From: Clostridiales bacterium
GTDB lineage: Bacteria; Bacillota; Clostridia; Oscillospirales; Oscillospiraceae
Direction of reading: 5' to 3'
Assembly: GCA_004556205.1 (NCBI GenBank)
Contig: SFIL01000026.1
Coordinates: forward strand, 1 to 23,489
DNA length: 23,489 bases
A program made the translations under genes and the position numbers. Positions 1 to 7,226 of this stretch are shown here, one piece after another (the first letter of the stretch is position 1; every line of letters starts with the position of its first letter). The notes under the pieces were generated by a model, which saw only the letters and a list, made by a program, of their open reading frames with translations, made no database searches and was not told the DNA's origin.

Positions 1-1572
1 GAAAAGCTGGGCATTCTCGCCCCCAAAGCGGTTTACCGCAACCTCGGTCCCGCACAGCTCACCGAAGCTGCCCTGCGCCGCGGCGAGGGCAAGCTGAGCA
101 ACACCGGCGCGCTCGTCGTCACCACCGGCAAGTACACCGGCCGCTCGCCTAACGACAAGTTCATCGTCGATACCCCTGCCATCCATGACGACATCGCATG
201 GGGCAAGGTCAACCGTCCCATCTCCAAGGAGAAATTCGACGCCATCAAGGGCAAGCTCTGCGCTTACTTACAGGGCCGTGAGATCTTCGTTTTCGACGGC
301 TTCGCAGGCGCCGATCCCGCACATACCAAGAAGTTCCGCATCGTCAACGAGCTTGCCTCGCAGAACCTCTTCATCCATCAGCTTCTCATCCGTCCGACCG
401 CGGAGGAGCTTGCCGCTTACGGTGAGGCGGACTACACCGTCCTCTGCGCCCCCGGCTTCAAGTGCGATCCCGTTGTGGACGGTGTCAACTCCGAGGCTGC
501 CATCATGATCGACTATGAGGCGCACCTCATCGTCATCTGCGGCTCCCAGTACGCAGGCGAGATCAAGAAGAGCGTCTTCTCAACGATGAACTATGTGCTG
601 ACCAAGGAGAACATCCTCCCGATGCACTGCTCCGCGAACATGGATCCCGAGACCCATGAGACGGCTGTCTTCTTTGGGCTCTCCGGCACCGGCAAGACCA
701 CCCTCTCCGCTGATCCGAAGCGCAAGCTCATCGGCGACGACGAGCACGGCTGGGCGGACGACGGCATCTTCAACATCGAGGGCGGCTGCTACGCCAAGTG
801 CATCAACCTCAAGGAAGAGAACGAGCCTGAGATCTATCACGCCATCCGTTTCGGCTCTCTGGTCGAGAACGTCATCATGGACGACGAGACCCGCGAGTTC
901 GACTTTGACGACGGCAGCCTGACCGAGAACACCCGTGTCGGCTATCCCGTCAACTACATCTCCAACGCAGCCATTCCCGGTGTCGGCGGCATCCCGAAGG
1001 TGGTCATCTTCCTGACGGCGGACGCGTTCGGCGTTCTGCCTCCGATCTCCCGCCTCGATGAGGACGCCGCGATGTACCACTTCGTCACCGGCTTCACCTC
1101 CAAGCTCGCGGGCACCGAGCGCGGCATCACCGAGCCGCAGCCGACCTTCTCCACCCTGTTCGGCGAGCCGTTCATGCCGATGGATCCGTCCGTCTACGCC
1201 GAGATGCTCGGCAAGCGTATCCGCGAGAGCGGCGCGAAGGTCTACCTCGTCAACACCGGCTGGGCAGGCGGCTCCGCAGCGGACGGCGCAAAGCGCATGA
1301 AGCTGGCTTACACCCGCGCGATGGTCTCCGCCGCGCTGAACGGCGACTTCGACAATGTCGAGTTCAAGCACCATGACGTATTCAACGTCGATTATCCGAC
1401 CTCCTGCCCGAACGTTCCCGACGAGATGCTCGACGCACGCGGCATGTGGGCGGACAAGGACGCCTACGACGCACAGGCGAATAAGCTGGCAAAGCTGTTC
1501 GAGGACAACTTCTCCAAGAAGTATCCGAACATGCCCGCCCACATCGCCGCCGCAGGACCCAAGGCAAAATAA
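1..1572 (+). CDS. pckA: Phosphoenolpyruvate carboxykinase (ATP), 5' end outside the window
   Basis: Catalyses the reversible, ATP-linked interconversion of oxaloacetate and PEP plus CO2 in the cytosol. In anaerobic fermenters it often runs toward oxaloacetate. The frame is open from base 1, so the gene enters from the left; 523 codons are visible. Compared from memory with the roughly 540-residue E. coli enzyme, only about 12-15 N-terminal residues are missing. Visible motifs are TGRSPNDKF (substrate arginine region) near visible residue 46, the kinase-1a P-loop GLSGTGKTT near 227-235, the kinase-2 region LIGDDEHGW near 244, and GTERGITEP near 371. The C terminus ends AAGPKAK, close to the family's usual end. 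A strong terminator follows at once, so this is the last or only gene of its transcript. No internal stop or frameshift is seen. Confidence 0.97.
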   Translation, partial: EKLGILAPKAVYRNLGPAQLTEAALRRGEGKLSNTGALVVTTGKYTGRSPNDKFIVDTPAIHDDIAWGKVNRPISKEKFDAIKGKLCAYLQGREIFVFDGFAGADPAHTKKFRIVNELASQNLFIHQLLIRPTAEELAAYGEADYTVLCAPGFKCDPVVDGVNSEAAIMIDYEAHLIVICGSQYAGEIKKSVFSTMNYVLTKENILPMHCSANMDPETHETAVFFGLSGTGKTTLSADPKRKLIGDDEHGWADDGIFNIEGGCYAKCINLKEENEPEIYHAIRFGSLVENVIMDDETREFDFDDGSLTENTRVGYPVNYISNAAIPGVGGIPKVVIFLTADAFGVLPPISRLDEDAAMYHFVTGFTSKLAGTERGITEPQPTFSTLFGEPFMPMDPSVYAEMLGKRIRESGAKVYLVNTGWAGGSAADGAKRMKLAYTRAMVSAALNGDFDNVEFKHHDVFNVDYPTSCPNVPDEMLDARGMWADKDAYDAQANKLAKLFEDNFSKKYPNMPAHIAAAGPKAK

Positions 1573-1579
1573 ATAATCT

Positions 1580-1614
1580 CCCCGTTCCCGCAAAGCGGGA
1601 ACGGGGATTTTTTT
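1580..1614 (+). terminator. Rho-independent terminator of pckA
   Basis: Perfect 12-bp GC-rich stem (arms 1580-1591 and 1595-1606), AAA loop, then A and a run of seven T. It begins 8 bp after the pckA stop. Read leftward, the stem is followed by a weaker U-rich stretch, so it may also stop the convergent leftward operon that ends at 1617. Confidence 0.95.
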
Positions 1615-1616
1615 GT

Positions 1617-1817
1617 TCAGAATTCAAACAGCTTGGAAAGCTCCTCGGGATCGGTAATGAGCAGAATTACGATCAGCACTGCGGCAAAAGCAAGCAGTGC
1701 ACCAATGATAATCCACAGCCGCTTCTGAAAGCGCTGATGACGTTCACTTCTCTCGCGATTCGGCCGGTTTGCCACGCTGCGGCGCGGCGCGGACGGCGTC
1801 GGCTTCTTGGCTGCCAT
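1617..1817 (-). CDS. Small single-pass membrane protein, third gene of the nfeD-SPFH operon
   Basis: 66-residue protein of no family I recognise. The first 33 residues are strongly basic and rich in Arg, Lys and Ser. One hydrophobic helix follows (about residues 34-55, LWIIIGALLAFAAVLIVILL), then a short acidic tail. This suggests an inner-membrane protein with a cytoplasmic basic N terminus by the positive-inside rule. Its ATG abuts the TAA of the upstream SPFH gene (TAAATG), a layout typical of translational coupling, and this is the main reason to believe it is real. It ends next to the pckA terminator. A role with the SPFH/NfeD membrane complex is inference from position only. Confidence 0.75.
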   Translation of the reverse strand: MAAKKPTPSAPRRSVANRPNRERSERHQRFQKRLWIIIGALLAFAAVLIVILLITDPEELSKLFEF

Positions 1818-2738
1818 TTACTGCTTCGGCTCCTTGACCGATTCGACCAGTCCGTTGGCAAGTCCCGCAAGCCCCTGCAGGTCAGACGGGATGATGATCT
1901 TTGTCGCCTTGCCGTCGGCAACCTTCTGCATCGCCTCGAGCGCCTTGAGCTTGATGACCTGATCGTTCGGGCAAGCCTCGTTGAGCAGGCGCAGCGCCTC
2001 AGCGGTCGCCTTCTGCACGGCGAGGATCGCCTCTGCCTGACCTTGTGCGCGGAGAACGGCGGCTTGCTTTTCCGCGTCGGCGCGGAGGATGGCGGATTCC
2101 TTTTCGCCCTCTGCCACGAGGATCTGCGAATGCTTCGTGCCCTCTGCCTGCAGAATTGCCTGACGGCGGTCGCGCTCCGCCTTCATCTGCTTCTCCATCG
2201 AGTTTTGGATGTCCTGCGGCGGCAGGATATTCTTCAGCTCAACACGCGTGACCTTGATGCCCCACGGGTCGGTCGCCTCGTCCAAAATGGCGCGCATTTT
2301 CGTGTTGATGACATCACGACTGGTGAGCGTTTGGTCCAGCTCCAAATCGCCGATAATGTTACGCAGGGTGGTCGCGGTCAGCGTCTCCATTGCCATCATC
2401 GGCTGCTCGACGCCGTAGGTGTAGAGCTTCGGGTCGGTGATCTGGAAATAAACGACCGTATCAATCTGCATGGTGACATTGTCCTTCGTGATGACGGGCT
2501 GGGGCGGATAGTCAAGCACCTGCTCCTTGAGACTGACACGGCGGGCAATGCGCTCGATGAACGGGATTTTGAAATGGATGCCGACCTCCCAAACCGCCGA
2601 GAACGCGCCGAGGCGTTCAATGACATAGGCGCGGGACTGTTGGACAATGGAAATGTTCTTGATAATAATGATAAACAGGATAATGACTGCTGCGGCAATG
2701 ATGATTACCGCGGAATAGTTGCTCCAAAATTCGCTCAT
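1818..2738 (-). CDS. SPFH/Band 7 membrane protein, stomatin/QmcA-like
   Basis: 306-residue protein anchored by one N-terminal helix (about residues 9-28) followed by a prohibitin/stomatin (SPFH) domain. Recognisable stretches are VIERLGAF, PFIERIARRVSLKEQVLDYPPQ, TKDNVTMQIDTVVYFQITDP, and a long Ala/Glu/Lys-rich coiled coil (about 180-255, AEGEKESAILRADAEKQAA). Such proteins build oligomeric membrane microdomain scaffolds. The C-terminal DLQGLAGLANGLVE stretch fits the QmcA/YbbK branch rather than FloA. I chose the ATG at 2738 because it has GGAGG upstream and overlaps the preceding nfeD stop by four bases (ATGA). An ATG 22 codons further upstream lies inside nfeD and lacks a ribosome site. 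The neighbouring NfeD-like gene is the usual partner of this family. Confidence 0.93.
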   Translation of the reverse strand: MSEFWSNYSAVIIIAAAVIILFIIIIKNISIVQQSRAYVIERLGAFSAVWEVGIHFKIPFIERIARRVSLKEQVLDYPPQPVITKDNVTMQIDTVVYFQITDPKLYTYGVEQPMMAMETLTATTLRNIIGDLELDQTLTSRDVINTKMRAILDEATDPWGIKVTRVELKNILPPQDIQNSMEKQMKAERDRRQAILQAEGTKHSQILVAEGEKESAILRADAEKQAAVLRAQGQAEAILAVQKATAEALRLLNEACPNDQVIKLKALEAMQKVADGKATKIIIPSDLQGLAGLANGLVESVKEPKQ

Positions 2739-3187
2739 GCTTTTTCCTCCTTTTCTTCTACACGTTCGACACAGAGCTTGACGCCCTCGATGTCTGTCAC
2801 GCACACGACGCTGCCGACGGCGATCGGTGCGTCCTCCTTACTGTAAGCGGACCATTCGATGCCTGCGAGCTTGACCGCGCCCTTGCCGCGCAGGGTGTCA
2901 ATCTCCTCGGTGACAATGGCGCGCTTGCCGATGTTGCTGCGGGCGTTGGTCGGCTGTGCACGCGGGATCAGGTACTTTTTCGCCAGCGGCCGCAGGGCGA
3001 CCAAGAGCAGTGCGGAAACGGCGAAAAACAGCAGAAGCTGCAGCCAAATGTCCGCGCCGCAAAGAGCTGCAATCATCGCCGTCAACGAGCCGCCGATGAA
3101 CCACAGAGAGACTAAGGTGCTCGTAGCGGCCTCGAGAATGGCAAAGACGATCAGCGCAGCAAGCCAAACCCATTCCATTTGGGGCAT
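2735..3187 (-). CDS. NfeD-like membrane protein (short form)
   Basis: 150-residue NfeD1b-type protein. It has two or three closely spaced hydrophobic helices in residues 5-70, then a C-terminal OB-fold-like domain (about 85-145, with NIGKRAIVTEEI, GKGAVKLAGIEWSAYS and GSVVCVTDIEGVKLCVE). Short NfeD proteins are encoded next to SPFH proteins and are thought to assist their assembly. I chose the ATG at 3187 because GGAGG lies 8 nt upstream. An in-frame GTG at 3196 would sit directly on the Shine-Dalgarno. Its TGA overlaps the SPFH start (ATGA), implying coupled translation. It is the first gene of a three-gene leftward operon with its own promoter at 3211-3238. Confidence 0.92.
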   Translation of the reverse strand: MPQMEWVWLAALIVFAILEAATSTLVSLWFIGGSLTAMIAALCGADIWLQLLLFFAVSALLLVALRPLAKKYLIPRAQPTNARSNIGKRAIVTEEIDTLRGKGAVKLAGIEWSAYSKEDAPIAVGSVVCVTDIEGVKLCVERVEEKEEKA

Positions 3188-3210
3188 AGCGTCCACCTCC
3201 TTGTGTTCTT

Positions 3211-3238
3211 AGTTTAACACAACTGCGGGGAAAGTCAA
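3211..3238 (-). promoter_or_regulatory. Sigma-A-type promoter of the nfeD operon
   Basis: On the minus strand TTGACT, a 16-bp spacer and TAAACT, about 25 bp upstream of the nfeD Shine-Dalgarno. The -35 is near consensus; the -10 matches 4 of 6. Confidence 0.65.
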
Positions 3239-3294
3239 TAAATTTTCTTGCGGTGCAAACCGTGTCATTTTTTGTCAAAACCCTGCATTTGGCA

Positions 3295-3323
3295 TTGCAA
3301 TAGCGCGCATGATTCGGTATAAT
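3295..3323 (+). promoter_or_regulatory. Sigma-A-type promoter of the methyltransferase-lipid kinase pair
   Basis: TTGCAA (3295-3300), 17-bp spacer, perfect TATAAT (3318-3323). The predicted start leaves a leader of about 67 nt before the ATG at 3398. It is divergent from the nfeD promoter and about 56 bp away. Confidence 0.8.
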
Positions 3324-3397
3324 AATAAAATAAAAATCATTGCTCCGCACAATAAACGGAGCACCAATGTAGGACTGGGACAATATTTGGGGGATTT

Positions 3398-4510
3398 ATG
3401 GAAAAACTGACGATGGCAGTTCCGTGCCTGTTCGGGCTGGAGGGATTGGTCGGCGACGAGCTGCGCCGTATGAAGCTGGAAAATGTCCGCGTAGAGGACC
3501 GCCGCGTGTTTTTTGACGGCGATTTTGCGGATATGGCGCGTGCGAACGTCCGTTTGCGCATGGGCGAGCGCGTGATGCTCCTGCTGGCGCGCTTTCCCGC
3601 AAGGAGCTTCGAGGAGCTGTATCAGGGCGTGAAGGCGATCCCGCTCGAACGCTTTATCCCGAAGGAGGGCGCGTTCCCCGTCAAGGGCTACAGCTTGGAT
3701 TCCCAGCTGCACAGCGTTCCCGACTGTCAGGCGATCGCCAAGAAAGCCGCCGTAGACCGCCTCGGCGCGAAATACGGTCTGACGTGGCTGCCCGAGACAG
3801 GTGAGATCTATCAGCTCCGCTTTTCGATCATGAAGGATGTCTGCGAGGTCTTTTTGGATACCTCCGGCGTCAGTCTGCATAAGCGCGGCTACCGCGCGGT
3901 CGGCAACGAGGCGCCGCTGCACGAGACGATGGCGGCAGCGCTCGTCAACCTCTCGCGCTATCGCGGCAGGGACTTCTTTTGGGACCCGTTCTGCGGTTCC
4001 GGCACGATCGTCATTGAGGCCGCGCTGACCGCGCTCAACCGCGCCCCGGGCCTGAACCGCGAATTTGCCGCGCAGAAATGGGCTTGCGTCCCCGCTGATG
4101 TTTGGGTGCAGGCACGGCAGGAGGCAAAGGATTCGGAATTTCGCGGAGAGTACCGCATTTTGGGCACGGACATCGACCCTTCCACTCTCTCCATCGCCAT
4201 TGCCAACGCGAAAAAGGCAGGCGTTGCAAAATACATTGACTTCCGCGAGGCAGACGCGACGAAAACGAGCCTGCCCTGCGACAGCGGCATTTTGGTCTGC
4301 AACCCGCCCTACGGTGAGCGGATGCTCGAGCAGCGCTCCGCGCAGCAGCTCATGCGCGCCTTCGGGCGGCATCTGAAATTCGCGGACGGATGGAAAAAAT
4401 ATATCATCTCCTCCGAGGCGGAATTCGAGCATTATTTTGGCAGGCAGGCAACCAAAAAACGCAAGCTCTACAACGGCAGATTGCAGTGTAATGTATATAT
4501 GTATTTTTGA
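3398..4510 (+). CDS. THUMP-domain class I SAM-dependent RNA methyltransferase (RlmL/YpsC-like)
   Basis: 370-residue protein predicted to N2-methylate guanosine in rRNA, by family. The N-terminal part (about 1-160) matches THUMP-type RNA-binding proteins (CLFGLEGLVGDELR at the start, SGVSLHKRGYR near 156-166). The C-terminal Rossmann methyltransferase has the SAM motif DPFCGSGT at 196-203, a second motif GTDID near 256-260, and the catalytic NPPYGERM near 302-309, which is characteristic of amino-methylating enzymes. Length fits the single-domain Firmicutes YpsC group rather than the two-domain E. coli RlmL. The start has GGGGGA three bases upstream. The lipid kinase gene begins 14 nt after its stop, probably in the same transcript. 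The exact target nucleotide cannot be told from sequence. Confidence 0.93.
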   Translation: MEKLTMAVPCLFGLEGLVGDELRRMKLENVRVEDRRVFFDGDFADMARANVRLRMGERVMLLLARFPARSFEELYQGVKAIPLERFIPKEGAFPVKGYSLDSQLHSVPDCQAIAKKAAVDRLGAKYGLTWLPETGEIYQLRFSIMKDVCEVFLDTSGVSLHKRGYRAVGNEAPLHETMAAALVNLSRYRGRDFFWDPFCGSGTIVIEAALTALNRAPGLNREFAAQKWACVPADVWVQARQEAKDSEFRGEYRILGTDIDPSTLSIAIANAKKAGVAKYIDFREADATKTSLPCDSGILVCNPPYGERMLEQRSAQQLMRAFGRHLKFADGWKKYIISSEAEFEHYFGRQATKKRKLYNGRLQCNVYMYF

Positions 4511-4524
4511 GGGGGAGACGCGTG

Positions 4525-5430
4525 ATGAAGCATCTGTTTATCATCAATCCTGCGGCGGGGAAATATGACCACACGGGTGAATTCACACAGAAGATTCGCG
4601 AGGCGTGCGACAAGCGGTGCCTTGCCTATGAGATTCTGGTTTCCCGCGCCCCCGGCGACTGCACACGCATCGCGCAGGCGGCTGCCGCAACGGGTGACCC
4701 TGTGCGCATCTACGCCTGCGGCGGCGACGGCACCTTAAATGAGGTCGTTAACGGCGCGGTCGGCTATCGCAATGCGGCAGTCACGCATTTCCCCGGCGGC
4801 TCCGGCAACGATTTTATCAAGATATTCTCCGATCCTGCGGCGTTTTCGGATCTCGGGCGTCTGTTGGACGGCGATGTTGCGTCCTTCGATCTCATCCGCT
4901 GCGGACAGGATCACTACGCGCTCAATATCTGCTCGATCGGCTTTGACGCGCGCATCGGCACTTCGATCGGCAAATATAAGCGCCTTCCCCTTGTCAGCGG
5001 CTCGGGCGCATATCTCCTCTCAACAGGCGTAAATCTGGTCAAGGGCGTACATCGGCACTACACCGTCGAGATCGACGGGGAGGTATATGACGGACGGCAG
5101 ACGCTCATCTGCATCGCCAACGGGCGCTGGTACGGCGGCGGCTTTAACCCCGTTCCCGAAGCACAGCCCGATGACGGACTGCTTGAGGTGCTGCTGGTCA
5201 AGGATGTCTCCCGCGCAACGGTGGCGAGCGTAGTCGGCAAGTACAAAAAGGGACAGTATGCACAGTTACCCGAGCTGATCCGCCATTTTCAGTGCAAGCG
5301 CGTCGTCGTCCGCTGCGATGAAAAAAGCGAGGTCAATTTGGACGGCGAGCTGCTCATGCGCACGGAGACGACCTTCGAGGTCGCGCCGAACGCAATTCGC
5401 TTCTTCTACCCAAAGGGATTAACCTATTAG
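4525..5430 (+). CDS. Diacylglycerol kinase family lipid kinase (YegS/DgkB/BmrU type)
   Basis: 301-residue soluble lipid kinase. The N-terminal nucleotide-binding domain has NPAAGKYDHT near 8-17, the hallmark GGDGTLNEV at 67-75, and PGGSGNDF at 90-97. The C-terminal beta-rich domain contains GRWYGGGFNPVPEAQPDDGLLEV and a closing VNLDGE segment. The family phosphorylates diacylglycerol or related lipids at the membrane and so feeds phospholipid recycling; DgkB in Bacillus is the closest functional model, but the substrate here is not proven. I chose the ATG at 4525 because GGGGGAG lies 8 nt upstream; an earlier in-frame start at 4507 overlaps the methyltransferase gene and lacks a ribosome site. 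No clear terminator follows; instead a short dispersed repeat lies at 5458-5492. Confidence 0.93.
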   Translation: MKHLFIINPAAGKYDHTGEFTQKIREACDKRCLAYEILVSRAPGDCTRIAQAAAATGDPVRIYACGGDGTLNEVVNGAVGYRNAAVTHFPGGSGNDFIKIFSDPAAFSDLGRLLDGDVASFDLIRCGQDHYALNICSIGFDARIGTSIGKYKRLPLVSGSGAYLLSTGVNLVKGVHRHYTVEIDGEVYDGRQTLICIANGRWYGGGFNPVPEAQPDDGLLEVLLVKDVSRATVASVVGKYKKGQYAQLPELIRHFQCKRVVVRCDEKSEVNLDGELLMRTETTFEVAPNAIRFFYPKGLTY

Positions 5431-5457
5431 AATCCTCCGGTCAAAAACAGCAGCTTC

Positions 5458-5492
5458 GTCATTCTGCGATCGCTGCGCTGCCTCAAAATGAC
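5458..5492. repeat. Short dispersed palindromic repeat, GTCATTCTG type
   Basis: GTCATT at 5458-5463 and AATGAC at 5487-5492 bound a GC-rich centre. The outer word matches the ends of the MITE-like element at 18703-18884 and the repeat at 7091-7155. It could act as a weak hairpin after the lipid kinase gene. Confidence 0.5.
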
Positions 5493-5516
5493 AGGATCGG
5501 GAATTGTTTCATGCTT

Positions 5517-5546
5517 GTCATACCCTCCCCCAAGCGTGCATACGAT
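5517..5546 (+). promoter_or_regulatory. Sigma-E-like sporulation promoter of spoIVA
   Basis: GTCATACC at 5517-5524, a 14-bp gap, then CATACGAT at 5539-5546. The Bacillus sigma-E consensus is roughly GTCATATT, 13-15 bp, CATACAAT, and spoIVA is a known sigma-E (mother-cell) gene there. The predicted start near 5553 leaves a short leader of about 25 nt with the Shine-Dalgarno at 5562-5569. Confidence 0.75.
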
Positions 5547-5569
5547 GTAGCACGAGACTTTGGGGGAGG
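5524..5569 (+). other. Long inverted repeat covering the spoIVA -10 and Shine-Dalgarno
   Basis: A perfect 10-bp outer stem pairs 5524-5533 with 5560-5569; the right arm contains the GGGGGAGG ribosome site. A perfect inner 5-bp stem pairs 5535-5539 with 5550-5554, and TAC/GTA closes the tip. Only a transcript starting upstream of about 5524 would carry both arms; one from the sigma-E promoter would carry only the right arm. Confidence 0.8.
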
Positions 5570-5577
5570 CTGTTTTT

Positions 5578-7050
5578 ATGAGCAATCTTTACGCCGACAT
5601 CGCCGAGCGGACGGGCGGCGATATCTATATCGGTGTGGTCGGCCCTGTCCGCACGGGCAAGTCCACCTTTATCAAGCGCCTGATGGAGGAGCTGGTCATC
5701 CCAAACATTCAAGACCTCTATCAGCGCGAACGTGCCAAGGATGAGCTGCCGCAGAGCGGCTCAGGCAAGACGATCATGACTGCCGAGCCGAAATTCGTCC
5801 CCGAGGAGGCGGTGCAAATCACGCCCGACGGCACGGCGACACTCTCGGTGCGGCTGATCGACTCGGTCGGTTATATGGTCGATGGGGCGATCGGCGCGAC
5901 CGAAAACGGGCAGCCGCGCATGGTGACGACGCCGTGGTTTGAAGACGAGATTCCCATGACCGACGCCGCCGAGCTGGGCACGAAAAAGGTCATGCAGGAG
6001 CATTCGACCGTCGGCGTGGTCGTCACGACGGACGGGACGGTGACGGACATTCCCCGCGCGGACTATATCGCCGCCGAGGAGCGCGCCATCCGCGATATGC
6101 AGGCAACGGGAAAGCCGTTCGTTGTGGTCGTGAACTCCGCCGCGCCGAACAGTGCGGAAGCCTGCGCGCTGCGGGATTACATCGCCCGCACCTACGGTGT
6201 CTGCGCCGTGACCGCGGACTGTCAGGGTATGCACGAGGGCGAGCTGAAGGAGCTTTTAAGGGAGCTGCTCTACGCCTTCCCGATGCGTGAAATGCGGGTC
6301 TTCCTGCCCGCGTGGGTGCAGGCGCTGGAAATTGATTCGCCGCTTAAGGCAGCGCTTTATGAGGCGCTTCGCAGGAACGCGGAGGCAATTACGCGGCTTG
6401 CCGAGGCGGAGCTGGCAATCGCCCGCGTTGCGGAGCTGGAGCAGGTCTGCGGCTATCGCGTAAGCGCCGTCGATCTCGGCACAGGCACGGTGAGCTGTGA
6501 GCTGGACTTCAACGAGGGGCTGTTCTACCAGATTCTCGGGCAGCGCACGGGCTTCGAGATTGAAAACGACGGACAGCTTCTGTCGCTGCTGACCTCGCTT
6601 GCCGCGATGAAAAAGCAGTATGACAAAATATCCGCCGCGCTTGAGGAAGTCAAGGCGACGGGCTACGGCATCGTCATGCCGACGGCGGAGGAATTGAAGA
6701 TGGAGACGCCCGAGATTGTGAAAAAGGGCAGCGCCTACGGCGTCAAGCTCAAAGCCAGCGCGCCGTCCATCCACATGATGCGCGCCGATATTCACACTGA
6801 GATCAGCCCGATGGTCGGCGACGAGCAGCAGTCGGAGGACTTGGTCAAGTACCTGCTCGGGGAATATGAGGGCAACACCGAACGTCTGTGGGACAGCAAC
6901 ATTTTCGGCAAGTCGGTCTTCGAGCTGGTCAACGAGGGGCTGACAACCAAGCTGCGGCGTATGCCCGACGAGGCACGCTATAAGCTCAAGGACGCGCTGA
7001 CAAAAATCATTAACGAGGGTGCAAACGGTTTAATCTGCATTTTGCTGTAA
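5578..7050 (+). CDS. spoIVA: Stage IV sporulation protein A, spore coat morphogenetic ATPase
   Basis: 490-residue protein, matching the roughly 492 residues of B. subtilis SpoIVA. It polymerises on the mother-cell face of the forespore membrane using ATP and forms the base layer of the spore coat. The P-loop GPVRTGKST is at 22-30, a Walker B-like LIDSVGYMV at 93-101, and the sensor region KTIMTAEPKF at 64-73. The middle domain is followed by a C terminus ending GANGLICILL, the conserved tail used for coat anchoring. I chose the ATG at 5578 because GGGGGAGG lies 8 nt upstream; a TTG at 5560 would overlap it. In Bacillus, as I recall it, the sensor reads TIMTTEPK, so the second threonine appears to be Ala69 here. 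This gene alone marks the organism as an endospore former. Confidence 0.97.
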   Translation: MSNLYADIAERTGGDIYIGVVGPVRTGKSTFIKRLMEELVIPNIQDLYQRERAKDELPQSGSGKTIMTAEPKFVPEEAVQITPDGTATLSVRLIDSVGYMVDGAIGATENGQPRMVTTPWFEDEIPMTDAAELGTKKVMQEHSTVGVVVTTDGTVTDIPRADYIAAEERAIRDMQATGKPFVVVVNSAAPNSAEACALRDYIARTYGVCAVTADCQGMHEGELKELLRELLYAFPMREMRVFLPAWVQALEIDSPLKAALYEALRRNAEAITRLAEAELAIARVAELEQVCGYRVSAVDLGTGTVSCELDFNEGLFYQILGQRTGFEIENDGQLLSLLTSLAAMKKQYDKISAALEEVKATGYGIVMPTAEELKMETPEIVKKGSAYGVKLKASAPSIHMMRADIHTEISPMVGDEQQSEDLVKYLLGEYEGNTERLWDSNIFGKSVFELVNEGLTTKLRRMPDEARYKLKDALTKIINEGANGLICILL

Positions 7051-7052
7051 AA

Positions 7053-7089
7053 AAGTCAAAAATCCCTCTCCGGAACGCTCCGGAGAGGG
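7053..7089 (-). terminator. Hairpin acting as terminator for the leftward trkH transcript
   Basis: Perfect 11-bp stem (7064-7074 with 7079-7089), loop ACGC. On the minus strand it is followed by ATTTTTGACTTTTTT. Rightward it has no T-run, so it should not stop spoIVA. The stem sequence is identical to that at 7193-7218. Confidence 0.75.
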
Positions 7090-7090
7090 C

Positions 7091-7155
7091 AGACTGTCAA
7101 AAAACTATAGTTTTGTCATTGCGAGACCCCGCAGGGGTCGTGGCAATCTTGCGGA
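7091..7155. repeat. Dispersed repeat copy related to the MITE-like element at 18703-18884
   Basis: The stretch running ACTGTCAAAAAACTATAG, then TTGTCATTGCGAG, then CCCCGCAGGGG, TCGTGGCAATCT is the near match of the inverted right half of the 18703-18884 element. It sits between two identical terminator stems and contains no gene. Confidence 0.75.
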
Positions 7156-7192
7156 TTTGTTTCGTTCTTTACATCATTTCCGGCGACTGAAT

Positions 7193-7225
7193 CCCTCTCC
7201 GGAAAGCTCCGGAGAGGGATTTTTT
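7193..7225 (+). terminator. Rho-independent terminator of spoIVA
   Basis: Perfect 11-bp stem (7193-7203 with 7208-7218), loop AAGC, then A and six T. It ends just before the trkH stop at 7227. Confidence 0.9.
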
Positions 7226-7226
7226 G

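Noticed and set aside
580..1593. 337-codon leftward open frame opposite pckA
   Set aside because: Antisense shadow of a highly conserved gene in GC-rich codons; no ribosome site and no recognisable domain.
1737..2846. 369-codon rightward open frame opposite the SPFH gene
   Set aside because: Covers the SPFH, nfeD and small-protein genes on the other strand; composition typical of shadow frames.
3275..4432. 385-codon leftward open frame opposite the methyltransferase gene
   Set aside because: Shadow of a gene with clear catalytic motifs; no domain of its own.
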